Positions 26,039 through 34,652 of a DNA stretch of 64,000 nt are shown here, piece by piece. Origin of the DNA: an uncultured Alphaproteobacteria bacterium. Its GTDB lineage: Bacteria > Pseudomonadota > Alphaproteobacteria > RF32 > CAG-239. The notes below the pieces were generated by a model. The model was not told where the DNA came from. It saw only the letters and a list, made by a program, of their open reading frames with translations, and ran no database searches. The translations under genes and the position numbers were made by a program. The first letter of the stretch is position 1, and each line of letters starts with the position of its first letter. The stretch covers positions 239,983 to 303,982 of the forward strand of contig CALXPL010000002.1 of assembly GCA_944390275.1 (NCBI GenBank). The letters are read 5' to 3'.

Positions 26039-26812
26039 TCAAATTTTCATAATAGCACGAAAACCGAGGCAACTCTCTTTAATAGATTTATAAAAACCTA
26101 TCTTATCAGAAATAGTGTTATTAGATAGCCAATACCACGCATAGCTTGAATCAGCTTCTGAAGATGACCAATAAGAACCACTAAAATCTTTGGAAGGTGA
26201 AAGAGAACGTAATGTATTGCTAATTTCAGTACGATGAGTATTAATTGTATTCCAGATACCTGCTGATGGCAGACACCATTTTCCTTTGGTACTTTCAGCT
26301 CCTGCCGGGGCATAATTTTTTGCTGCCGCTGCTGCAGGATATTTTTCTTCACCTAAAGCTAACATGGCTTCCGTATTTTCACAGCTATTGAAGTCTTTAA
26401 TAGCATCATTTGACGTATCATAATTTGCAATTTTTGAAATATCGTAATGATTAACAGCCCAGTGTACACAACTTTTTGAATCTTCCAAAGCCATAATCCA
26501 TTTTTCATTATTTTCATCATAAACAACAACACCGATTGGTGTTTTATCAAAAATATAAGAATATGAACACGTTCCGTCGCTATAATAAAGAGAACCTATG
26601 ATACAGTCTTGATTATTATTTCCTTGAGAATTATTTTCATTTTTACAAGCCCATGCATTACCAAACGGACATTTAATACCGCCGTTTTCACAAGAGGTTT
26701 CAGTATAACCTAAACTTGCACAGTCTTGTGTCGCAACGCATTGTGCCGAAACATTGCCCACAGCAAAAGGAGCTGTTAATAAAACCGAAGTTAATAAAGT
26801 AAATTTTCTCAT
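26039..26812 (-). CDS. Surface locus B, exported DUF1566/Lcl_C-like protein
   Basis: 257 residues from ATG 26812, behind AGAAAGGAGAAAAGAA; an in-frame extension upstream overlaps the partner gene and has no signal character. Signal peptide ~1-23. The Cys module QDCASLGYTETSC with IKCPF comes first, then a variable Asn/Gln-rich spacer (NENNSQGNNNQDC), then the C-terminal domain with PIGVVVYDENNEKWI, ENTEAMLALGEEKYPAAAAA, KGKWCLPSAGIW, YWSSSE and a final FRAIMKI. It is the B counterpart of the A and C partners; the first ~60 residues are nearly identical to C while the ligand-facing C-terminal part differs. Second gene of a two-gene operon. Confidence 0.78.
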   Translation of the reverse strand: MRKFTLLTSVLLTAPFAVGNVSAQCVATQDCASLGYTETSCENGGIKCPFGNAWACKNENNSQGNNNQDCIIGSLYYSDGTCSYSYIFDKTPIGVVVYDENNEKWIMALEDSKSCVHWAVNHYDISKIANYDTSNDAIKDFNSCENTEAMLALGEEKYPAAAAAKNYAPAGAESTKGKWCLPSAGIWNTINTHRTEISNTLRSLSPSKDFSGSYWSSSEADSSYAWYWLSNNTISDKIGFYKSIKESCLGFRAIMKI

Positions 26813-26826
26813 TTCTTTTCTCCTTT

Positions 26827-27864
26827 CTAATCGAGGCAATAAACATAATTGGTATTGAACGGACATTTTACGGATGAGCCTTCACAGCTTTGTTGCGCAT
26901 AACCCAAAGTCGAACAATCCTGACTTAACGTGCAGAAATCAAAGCCGGAACAAACACAAGCCCCTTGCGAAGCGTTCCATGTAAAACCACTCGCACATTT
27001 ACATTTTGAATATTTGTTATCACAAGAATTCCCATCTCCTCCCGAATACCCCGTGCCGGAGCAGGAATATTTGAAAGAAGTGGCACAAACGCATTTCTTT
27101 TGCGAGGAACTCCATTCATAATTATTGGGACATTTACATTCAGTATAATAAGTTCCGCTATCATCGGAACAGGTACTTCCGCTTCCGCCTTGAGAACCAC
27201 AAGATGAGCCGGAAACAAATTTTTGCGGGTCGCATTTGATTTTGTATTTTTTACCATCACAAGATTGACATTCGCCGTTGCTCACATAACCCGACGGAAT
27301 AGAGGTATATTTATAATCAGAACAGAGATTACAACATTCTTTATATTTGCCGCCGCAAGGATTCCCAACACCTTGTTCTCCAAGAGCCGTATCACAAACT
27401 TGATTATATTCGGAAGAACATTCACAATCGGAATGATAAGAACTGTCATAAGGGCAATAAGAGGTAGGGGAGCTTCCATCGGAACAAGGCGTGTTGGTAT
27501 AACCAGCTTGTTTACAAAGTTCCTCAGGAGTGCCGTGGTCATCGGGATTTCCTCCGCCACCATTTCCTCCGTTAGGAGTTTCCGTATTACCGAATTTATC
27601 CGCTCCACAATTTCCCGCATCGGTTATAAAACACACCGAAGCGACTTTTTGTTCTTCTCTCGAAATCCGTAAATCATCAAAAAGTCGTGATGATAAGTCA
27701 AGTCCGTGAAGAGTATGGCGTATGTATTTGTGATGTGTGTGTAAAGTGGGAATGCCAGACTTGAGAAGTGAAGAATCATCCTCAAAAGACGCATAAGTTA
27801 CATTTCCGCTGTCAACAAATAAGCTGACGGCAGACAACAAGAGTACTTTTGAAAATTGTTTCAT
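26827..27864 (-). CDS. Surface locus B, exported Cys-rich protein
   Basis: 345 residues from ATG 27864, behind AAGGAGG. Signal peptide ~1-28 (ends TYAS). His-rich LHTHHKYIRHTLHGLDLSS, then VASVCFITDAGNC, a Gly/Asn linker (GGNGGGGNPDDHG), and Cys repeats: CSSEYNQVCD, KECCNLCSDYKYTSIPSGY, CQSCDGKKYKIKCDPQKF, CKCPNNYEWSSSQKKCVC, CKCASGFTWNASQGACVC. It ends QDCSTLGYAQQSC with CPFNTNYVYC, a module shared with the N-terminus of its operon partner. It is nearly identical to copy C except for a block around 27160-27240 that instead resembles A1 (CGSQGGSGSTC). Probably exposed at the cell surface; function unknown. Confidence 0.78.
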   Translation of the reverse strand: MKQFSKVLLLSAVSLFVDSGNVTYASFEDDSSLLKSGIPTLHTHHKYIRHTLHGLDLSSRLFDDLRISREEQKVASVCFITDAGNCGADKFGNTETPNGGNGGGGNPDDHGTPEELCKQAGYTNTPCSDGSSPTSYCPYDSSYHSDCECSSEYNQVCDTALGEQGVGNPCGGKYKECCNLCSDYKYTSIPSGYVSNGECQSCDGKKYKIKCDPQKFVSGSSCGSQGGSGSTCSDDSGTYYTECKCPNNYEWSSSQKKCVCATSFKYSCSGTGYSGGDGNSCDNKYSKCKCASGFTWNASQGACVCSGFDFCTLSQDCSTLGYAQQSCEGSSVKCPFNTNYVYCLD

Positions 27865-27894
27865 CACATCCTCCTTGCTTATCATCACGACTCT

Positions 27895-27923
27895 ACTCTA
27901 TCATATTTGTTGCAACATTGCAA
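27895..27923 (-). promoter_or_regulatory. Promoter of locus B with perfect palindrome
   Basis: Minus strand: -35 TTGCAA (27918-27923), 17 bp, -10 TAGAGT (27895-27900). The spacer contains TGTTGCAACA (27908-27917), a perfect 10-bp palindrome abutting -35. The GTCGTGATGATAA leader follows. Confidence 0.6.
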
Positions 27924-28027
27924 TCACTATTTTTGATGAATAAGGAGAAAAATGACAAATTGGATGACATATAGTAAAAATAAGTATAAACTTACAAAAG
28001 AATAAGAAAGATGTTCAAGGATAAAAA

Positions 28028-28600
28028 ATGCAAGATTTAAGAGACGGACGTTGTGGTTGGTGCGGAACAGATAGTTTGTATCAAAAATATCATGATGAAG
28101 AATGGGGAAAAAAGGTAACGGATGATAAGAAATTATTTGAATTTCTGATTTTAGAAAGCGCGCAGGCCGGATTATCATGGATTACCATTTTAAGAAAAAG
28201 GGAAAATTATCGCCAAGCATTTTACCAATTTGATGTGCAAAAAGTTTCACAAATGACCGAAGAAGATGTTGAAAAATTAATGAAAAACGATGGAATAATT
28301 AAAAACCGCCTAAAAATTATGAGTGCGATAAATAATGCAAAACATTTTCAAAAAATACAGCAGGAATATGGCAGTTTTTATAAATATATTTTATCCTTTT
28401 TCCCCAACCGCAAGCCGATAGTGAATAATTTTACAACCTTAAAAGAAATACCGAGTAGAACATTAGTATCAGATAAAATAAGTCAAGATATGAAGAAAAG
28501 AGGATTTAAGTTTTTTGGTTCAACAATATGTTATTCATTTTTGCAAGCAACAGGATTTGTGAATGATCATTTGGAAGGATGTAAACAGAAACAGAGATAA
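28028..28600 (+). CDS. tag: DNA-3-methyladenine glycosylase I
   Basis: 190 residues. RCGWCGTDSLYQKYHDEEWG at the N-terminus is the Tag signature, including the first zinc ligands (Cys and His). AQAGLSWITILRKRENYRQA follows, and later NDGIIKNRLKIMSAINNA. The C-terminal SYSFLQATGFVNDH-type segment (CYSFLQATGFVNDHLEGC) supplies the last zinc ligands. The enzyme removes 3-methyladenine from alkylated DNA, starting base-excision repair. It stands alone on the plus strand, divergent from surface locus B and closed by a terminator before eno. Confidence 0.95.
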   Translation: MQDLRDGRCGWCGTDSLYQKYHDEEWGKKVTDDKKLFEFLILESAQAGLSWITILRKRENYRQAFYQFDVQKVSQMTEEDVEKLMKNDGIIKNRLKIMSAINNAKHFQKIQQEYGSFYKYILSFFPNRKPIVNNFTTLKEIPSRTLVSDKISQDMKKRGFKFFGSTICYSFLQATGFVNDHLEGCKQKQR

Positions 28601-28611
28601 CAGACAACAAA

Positions 28612-28640
28612 AAAAGCACCAATTAAATATTGGTGCTTTT
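28612..28640. terminator. Bidirectional terminator between tag and eno
   Basis: A 12-bp stem AAAAGCACCAAT/ATTGGTGCTTTT with a 5-base loop, between convergent genes. Confidence 0.9.
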
Positions 28641-28656
28641 ATCAATCATTTGAAAA

Positions 28657-29943
<1,287 letters not shown>

Positions 29944-30096
29944 CTAACATTATTGTAAAATAAACTTGTTATAACTTCGTGCATTTTAAGCAGAATGTCA
30001 AGCAAAGAATTGTAAGAAAATGAAAGAGAGGAAAATAATATTGAAAAAAAAGAGAGAAGAAGATAAATTAAAAGAAAACAAGCAAAGGAGAGGAAA

Positions 30097-30552
30097 ATGT
30101 TTTCACAAAAATGGCATAACAGGTTTATGGAAGTAGCAGAACTCGTTGCAACTTGGTCAAAAGATACAAGCACCAAAACGGGAGCAATAGTAGTTGGTCC
30201 GGATAAAGAAATCAGAGCAACAGGATATAACGGATTGGTACGGGGAGTCGATGATGATAAGCCGGAACGTCAAGAACGACCGACAAAATATGATTTTTTT
30301 GAACATGCAGAGAGGAATGCAATATACAATGCTTGTTTGACAGGAACGTCATTAAAAGGCTGCGTTATGTATGCCACACACGCTCCATGTACAGATTGTG
30401 CGCGAGCCATCATTCAGGCAGGGATAAAAATGGTTGTAACGCATGAAGTTAAAATAGATAAGAATACTCCACAGAATACATGGAGGGACAAATTAGATTA
30501 TTCAAGACAAATGTTTGAGGAGGCGGGAGTAGAATATCTAATAATAGAATAA
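30097..30552 (+). CDS. dCMP deaminase family protein
   Basis: 151 residues. The zinc-dependent cytidine/deoxycytidylate deaminase signature is complete: FFEHAERNAIYNACL (His ligand and catalytic Glu) and HAPCTDCARAIIQAGIKMVV (two Cys ligands). The N-terminal half (KDTSTKTGAIVVGP, ATGYNGLVRGVDD) is that of the dCMP-deaminase branch rather than of tRNA adenosine deaminase. It would convert dCMP to dUMP for thymidylate supply, though substrate specificity is inferred. It starts behind AAAGGAGAGG and stands alone between eno and a response regulator. Confidence 0.88.
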   Translation: MFSQKWHNRFMEVAELVATWSKDTSTKTGAIVVGPDKEIRATGYNGLVRGVDDDKPERQERPTKYDFFEHAERNAIYNACLTGTSLKGCVMYATHAPCTDCARAIIQAGIKMVVTHEVKIDKNTPQNTWRDKLDYSRQMFEEAGVEYLIIE

Positions 30553-30684
30553 GGCAATTATTATTTCGTGATAGAGGTTAATAAGCAAAAACATTCTGGA
30601 CAAGAAATATAAGAAGTGGTATATTTTGCAAGATAACCATTTAAGGATGTAAATGGTAAAGATACATATAATTTGGAGCGAAAG

Positions 30685-31326
30685 ATGCATGTAATCATAG
30701 CAGAAGACCACATATTATTTAGAGAAGCGATAGCAAAATTAATAAAAGAAATAGAACCGCAAGCAGCAATAGATGAAGTATCTAGGTATGAAGAAGTGTA
30801 TCAATTATTAAAAGACCGACAGGGATACGATTTAATAATAGTTGATTTAGATTTGCCGGATATTGAATGGGAGCAAGGTTTGTTCCAAATCAAAGAACGA
30901 AGTAAAGAAGCCAAGATAATTGTCATAACGGCGAGTGAAGATATTCCGTCAATCAAGAAGGCGGTGTCGATGGGAATATTAGGATATATACCGAAAAGTT
31001 TACCGCCCAAAGTGATGTTAGGAGCGATAAAAATAGTTATGGAAGGCGGAAGCTATCTTCCGATTACGGCACTTAATCAAATAAAAAGAGATTCGGTAGA
31101 AGAGGAAGTTGAATCGAATAAACGAACGATAAAAAATAATTTAACGGGAAGGCAGTTAGAGGTATTAAGGTTGATAGCACAAGGAAAATCCAACAAGCAA
31201 ATAGCCTATGAGATGCAAGTATCGGAAGCAACAGTAAAATTGCATATAAATTCACTTTTAAAAAACTTGCAAGTTCACAATCGAACGCAAGCAGTATTAG
31301 AGGGGCAAAAACAAGGGATTTTGTAA
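30685..31326 (+). CDS. NarL/LuxR-family response regulator
   Basis: 213 residues from ATG 30685 (GGAGCGAAAG before it), preferred over the in-frame TTG at 30673. Receiver domain: acidic pocket IIAEDH, phospho-acceptor Asp54 in YDLIIVDLDLPDI, Thr/Ser in VITASED and Lys in GYIPKSL. The C-terminal LuxR-type helix-turn-helix spans ~150-205 (LTGRQLEVLRLIAQGKSNKQ, EATVKLHINSLLKNL, NRTQAVLEG). It is a DNA-binding regulator activated by phosphorylation; no histidine kinase is nearby, so its partner is encoded elsewhere. tRNA-Glu follows. Confidence 0.93.
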   Translation: MHVIIAEDHILFREAIAKLIKEIEPQAAIDEVSRYEEVYQLLKDRQGYDLIIVDLDLPDIEWEQGLFQIKERSKEAKIIVITASEDIPSIKKAVSMGILGYIPKSLPPKVMLGAIKIVMEGGSYLPITALNQIKRDSVEEEVESNKRTIKNNLTGRQLEVLRLIAQGKSNKQIAYEMQVSEATVKLHINSLLKNLQVHNRTQAVLEGQKQGIL

Positions 31327-31363
31327 ATAGAGGAAAAAAAATGAAAAAAGGATAATTTTTTAC

Positions 31364-31392
31364 TTGACGGAATAAAAAAATACCTATATATA
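31364..31392 (+). promoter_or_regulatory. Promoter of tRNA-Glu
   Basis: -35 TTGACG (31364-31369), 17 bp, -10 TATATA (31387-31392), placing the start of transcription a few bases before the tRNA at 31412. Confidence 0.65.
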
Positions 31393-31411
31393 TTCACACA
31401 GTTCTAATCGT

Positions 31412-31486
31412 GGTCCCATCGTCTAAAGGTTAGGACACCACCCTTTCACGGTGGGAATATGGGTTCGAATCCCGTTGGGATCACCA
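31412..31486 (+). tRNA. tRNA-Glu (anticodon TTC)
   Basis: 75 nt with encoded CCA. Acceptor stem GGTCCCA pairs with TGGGATC. The anticodon stem-loop is CCACC CTTTCAC GGTGG with anticodon TTC, and the T-loop is GGTTCGAATCCC-like. Its 3' end is duplicated at 31657-31691, marking the tRNA as an integration target. Confidence 0.97.
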
Positions 31487-31494
31487 ATAAAAAT

Positions 31495-31519
31495 AGCCTC
31501 CCATGTGGAGGCTTTTTTT
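31495..31519 (+). terminator. Terminator after tRNA-Glu
   Basis: Stem AGCCTCC/GGAGGCT with a 5-base loop followed by T7. Confidence 0.85.
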
Positions 31520-31656
31520 ATTGGTGATATTAACAGAGTTGAAGAAGACATTGGGTTCGGAGCGGATAGTTGGCGAAAATGAGTGTTGAGCTTAGAAGTA
31601 TCTTAGCGAAACACGAGATTTGAGACTTACGACGCGAAAGGGGCCCCCGGCTATGC

Positions 31657-31691
31657 CGTGGGAATTTACAATCCCGTTGGGATCACCAATA
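31657..31691 (+). repeat. Partial duplicate of the tRNA-Glu 3' end (attachment-site-like)
   Basis: A 22-bp direct repeat of the tRNA 3' end, perfect between 31468-31489 and 31670-31691. The flanking GTGGGAAT also matches the tRNA anticodon-stem/variable region, so ~35 bp of the 3' half is represented with a gap where the T arm should be. This is the usual product of tRNA-targeted integrase recombination. It cannot fold into a tRNA. Confidence 0.8.
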
Positions 31692-31879
31692 CAAACAGCA
31701 GGTACAAAAACTGCCGTTTTTCTTTTATAAATCAAGCACTTAATCGAGTTCGAATGTTCATTTTTGGAAAATGTCATTTTGGGAGAATTTTCCGAACTCG
31801 TTTGATGATAATCCTTTATTTTTCAATAGATTGACTGAGTTGGAATCAGATTATATTCATATCCATTACAATTTTATTC

Positions 31880-31933
31880 TTGACAAATACATATACTATG
31901 TATAGGTATATTGAATATACTCATTGGGGGTAT
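31880..31933 (+). promoter_or_regulatory. CsoR-type operator and promoter
   Basis: A consensus -35 TTGACA at 31880-31885 is followed, near the expected -10 to +1 region, by the pseudo-palindrome ATACTCATTGGGGGTAT (31917-31933). Its arms ATACTC and GGGTAT are related by inversion with one mismatch, and the G-tract with flanking ATAC/GTAT is the hallmark of CsoR-family operators. A csoR-like gene lies 650 bp downstream in the same operon, so autoregulation is likely. The exact -10 is unclear. Confidence 0.65.
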
Positions 31934-31959
31934 GTGTTAACTTGTTTAGGAGAAAATAA

Positions 31960-32481
31960 ATGAACGAGAATAAAAACTGCTGTTGTTCATTAGGTTGCCA
32001 CTGCGGCGACAACTGCCAATGCACGGAAGATAACAAATGCTGTCCGGAATGCACCTGCTATGTTCGCAAGAATAAAGAACTGGTACGTAAATTTTATGAA
32101 TTGATTGCAGCCCGTCGTTATGATGAAGCTGCCGAGCTGTGCAGTGAGGATTTTGTGTATTATCCGGAAGTCCATACCAAATTAAAAGGTGTCCAGGCTT
32201 TTATTGATTTGGAGCGCAGCAATATGGATCCGTTCGGTGACTTCAAGATGACCAATCAATTTATGCTAGCTGATGAAGACCGGGTTGCGGTTTATCTGAC
32301 CTTTGAGGGAACTTTACAACAAGACGAATGGCACGGTGTTCCGGTAAAAAACAAAGATGTTTATATGGATTTTATGTGCATGTTAAAGGTTAAACATGGC
32401 AAAATTGTGGAAAAACGTGCCAAATATGACCGTTATGACATTTTCAAACAGCTCGGTGTTACCAATTTGCCGCTTAAATAG
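31960..32481 (+). CDS. SnoaL/NTF2-like protein with metallothionein-like Cys N-terminus
   Basis: 173 residues. The first 33 residues hold 11 cysteines (positions 7, 8, 9, 13, 15, 19, 21, 27, 28, 31, 33) in CC, CxC and CxxC arrangements, plus His14, a pattern expected for a thiolate metal cluster. The rest is a SnoaL-like NTF2-fold domain (NKELVRKFYELIAARRYDEA, then EDFVYYPEVHTKLKGVQAFI, VYLTFEGTLQQDEWHGVPVK). NTF2-fold proteins include ketosteroid-isomerase-like enzymes and binding proteins; no clear active site is visible. No signal peptide, so cytoplasmic. First gene behind a CsoR-type operator and followed by csoR; a role in copper or other soft-metal handling is inferred. Base composition is richer in G+C than flanking genes, suggesting transfer. 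Confidence 0.75.
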   Translation: MNENKNCCCSLGCHCGDNCQCTEDNKCCPECTCYVRKNKELVRKFYELIAARRYDEAAELCSEDFVYYPEVHTKLKGVQAFIDLERSNMDPFGDFKMTNQFMLADEDRVAVYLTFEGTLQQDEWHGVPVKNKDVYMDFMCMLKVKHGKIVEKRAKYDRYDIFKQLGVTNLPLK

Positions 32482-32582
32482 TGTACTCAGCCGGGGCAAC
32501 ATGTATGTTCCGGCTGTACTTTTTTGATTTAAGAATGTATTGTTTTAAGGCTGGTTTTTGATTTTATGCAGAAAGGGTTGAA

Positions 32583-32855
32583 ATGGAAAAGCATCCGAGC
32601 CATATAGAAAATATCCCCCGTTTGAACCGTATCGCCGGACAAATTGAGGGAATTAAGAAAATGATTGAAGACGGTCGTTACTGTCCCGAGATTATCAGCC
32701 AGTTGCGTGCTGTTCGCGCGGCAGTGAAAGCCGTGGAATCCAACATTTTGCAGAAACATTTGCAGCATTGTGTCGCACAGTCTTTTGCCTCAACAGAAGA
32801 CAAAGACAAAAAAATTGCCGAACTCAAAATGCTGTTTGATAAGTTTAACGATTAA
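32583..32855 (+). CDS. CsoR-family metal-sensing repressor
   Basis: 90 residues, all-helical CsoR/RcnR/FrmR fold (LNRIAGQIEGIKKMIEDGRY, then LRAVRAAVKAVESNILQKHL). Cys34, His59 and Cys63 sit at the 25- and 4-residue spacings of the Cu(I)-binding triad of CsoR (C36/H61/C65 in Mycobacterium tuberculosis), and Tyr33 precedes Cys34 as in CsoR. RcnR-type Ni/Co sensors have His and CstR persulfide sensors lack the middle His, so copper is the best guess. Apo-repressor would bind the G-tract operator at 31917-31933. It lies 100 bp after the SnoaL gene and 16 bp before the MBL gene. Confidence 0.88.
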   Translation: MEKHPSHIENIPRLNRIAGQIEGIKKMIEDGRYCPEIISQLRAVRAAVKAVESNILQKHLQHCVAQSFASTEDKDKKIAELKMLFDKFND

Positions 32856-32871
32856 CAGAAAGGAATTTACA

Positions 32872-33657
32872 ATGGAAGTTCAACAAATCCGTGGAGCTAC
32901 CGTCAAAATCACCTATGGAAGCGGGATTTTTCTTGTTGATCCGTTTTTTGCCGCCAAAGATGAATATCCGCCATTAGAAGCCGGTCCGTTTCCAGACAAA
33001 AGATGGCCGACAGTTAATTTGCCGATGAGTATTGAAGAAATAATTTCCGGAATTGATGCTATCATTGTTACCCATCTGCACCCGGATCATCTTGATGAAT
33101 TTGCCGTTAAAGCGCTGCCAAAGGATATTCCGCTGTTTGTGCAGGATGAAACCGATGCGACGGTTATTCGGCAATATGGTTTTGAAGATGTAAGAATTTT
33201 GAGCTATAGCGGTACAAAATTTGGAAATATTACCATGTACCGCATTGACGGACTACACGGACATCCCGAAACAACACAGAAATATTATGATGCCGGAAAT
33301 TTGAGAGAAACCGCCAGCGGCGTTGTTTTTGAAGCCGATAATGAAAAGACGTTTTATCTGGCCGGCGATACTATCTGGTATGAGAAAGTAGACGAGGCGA
33401 TAAAAAAATACCGACCGGAAATCATTGCGGTTAACGGCGCGGATGCCCAGTTTGCGGACAGTGGTTCCATTATCATGGGGCTGGACGATATTTTACAGGT
33501 CTGCAAAGCCGCTCCTGAAGCTAAAATCATTGTGACGCATTTAGATGCTGTTCCTCATGCTTTGGTTGACCGTAAGAAAGTTAAAGATTTTGTTCAAAAA
33601 AACGATTTAGTAAATCAGGTCATTATTCCTGATGATGGGGAAATTTGTAATTTTTAA
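32872..33657 (+). CDS. Metallo-beta-lactamase-fold hydrolase (UlaG-like)
   Basis: 261 residues from ATG 32872 behind AGAAAGGAATT; the longer frame overlaps csoR and is not used. Zinc-binding motif THLHPDHLDEF (HxHxDH) at ~65-75, further ligands in GLHGHPE and LAGDTIWY (Asp), and a final VTHLDAVPHAL. The short N-terminal region (KITYGSGIFLVDPFF) is typical of the UlaG/L-ascorbate-6-phosphate-lactonase-like branch. The substrate cannot be told from sequence. It sits in the CsoR operon, 15 bp before the psd remnant, and shares the higher G+C content of that block. Confidence 0.85.
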   Translation: MEVQQIRGATVKITYGSGIFLVDPFFAAKDEYPPLEAGPFPDKRWPTVNLPMSIEEIISGIDAIIVTHLHPDHLDEFAVKALPKDIPLFVQDETDATVIRQYGFEDVRILSYSGTKFGNITMYRIDGLHGHPETTQKYYDAGNLRETASGVVFEADNEKTFYLAGDTIWYEKVDEAIKKYRPEIIAVNGADAQFADSGSIIMGLDDILQVCKAAPEAKIIVTHLDAVPHALVDRKKVKDFVQKNDLVNQVIIPDDGEICNF

Positions 33658-33672
33658 GAAAGAAGAATAATA

Positions 33673-34524
33673 ATGTTTTACCGCTTGCAGGTTTTGGCAC
33701 AGTACCTGTTGCCTAAATATTTTCTTTCACGGGTTTTCGGATATTTGGCCAATAAAAAACTCAGTCATATGACCTCTTTGTTCATACGTTGGTTTTCCAA
33801 ACGATATCGGGTTGATTTGTCGGCAGCTGTTATTTCTGATATTGCAGATTTTAAAACATTTAATGATTTTTTCACCCGGAAATTAAAACCATCACTGCGC
33901 CCCATAGCTGTCGGGAATGACATTATCGTGCATCCGGCAGACGGAACGCTCAGTTGCTTTGGCAAAATTGTTGACGGGACTTTGTTTCAGGCGAAAGGAA
34001 AGACTTATTCTCTTAAAGCTCTTCTTGGCGGAAACGAACTTGACAGCTCTGCTCTTGAAGCCGGATGTTATGCAACGACCTATTTGGCTCCCAGAGATTA
34101 TCACAGAGTTCACATGCCCTATGACGGAAAACTGGAAAAAATGATTTTTGTTCCGGGACAGTTTTTTTCCGTTAGTCCGCAAATGGCTCAATCGATTGAT
34201 AATCTGTTTGCAAAAAATGAAAGAGCCGTTTGTTTTTTTTCATAATGACAAAATAGGTAAATTTGCTGTTGTTTTAGTGGGGCGGCAATCGTTTCTGGCA
34301 TCAGTACCGTTTTTGAAGGACCTGTCAACAGCGGGCATATGAAAAAAATTAAAGTCTATGACTATTCCTCACGTCATATTTTCTTGAAAAAAGGTGGAGA
34401 ACTCGGATGTTTTTCCTTAGGAAGTACAGTTATCAGCCTATTTTCCCAATCTATGCGTTTTAATACAGATTTGTTGTTAAACAAAAAAGTTACATTTGGT
34501 TCTCCTCTGGGGCATAGGGAATAA
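33673..34524 (+). pseudogene. psd: Phosphatidylserine decarboxylase proenzyme, frameshifted
   Basis: Pieces in two frames add up to one ~283-codon Psd. Frame 1 gives YRLQVLAQYLLPKYFLSR, FKTFNDFFTRKLKPSLRPI, HPADGTLSCFGKI, YLAPRDYHRVHMPYDG and LFAKNERAVCFF. The reading then shifts in a T8 run (34233-34240) and continues in frame 2 as HNDKIGKFAVVLVG. At GGGG (34279-34282) it shifts back to frame 1 and ends with GGELGCFSLGSTVISLF, which contains the LGST self-cleavage site that forms the pyruvoyl group. The two indels (one extra T, one missing G) compensate. Either the gene is newly inactivated or both are homopolymer sequencing errors. Intact Psd makes phosphatidylethanolamine at the inner membrane. 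Confidence 0.8.
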
Positions 34525-34652
34525 ATCATATTATACTATTTATCTTAGATATTAACTCGTAAACCGTGAGTTAAGTATCACCAATCGCAACACCCTCGAT
34601 TTTGATCTGTCCCCCGAAAGTTGGACAGTAAAAAAAAAGTCCCGAGGGGAAG

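Larger units (their letters stand above)
31521..31956. other. Non-coding junction between tRNA-Glu and the acquired block
   Basis: No convincing gene. The stretch holds the partial tRNA-Glu copy (31657-31691), a CCCCCGGC-TATG-GCCGTGGG-like imperfect hairpin just before it, an inverted repeat CGAGTTCG (31745-31752) / CGAACTCG (31793-31800) with ~40 bp between arms, and at its right end the promoter/operator region of the CsoR operon. It looks like the scar or edge of an integrated element. Confidence 0.5.

Noticed and set aside
31657..31691. A possible second tRNA after tRNA-Glu
   Set aside because: Only the 3' half is present and the T arm is missing, so it cannot fold as a tRNA; it is treated as an attachment-site duplicate.
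33690..33715. TGGCAC...TTGC resembling a second sigma-54 promoter
   Set aside because: The spacing between the two elements is too long (8 instead of 5 bases) and it lies inside the psd coding sequence.
34148..34524. Two short plus-strand frames that could be read as separate small genes
   Set aside because: Their translations are consecutive parts of phosphatidylserine decarboxylase (VVLVG, then LGST region) and belong to the frameshifted psd.
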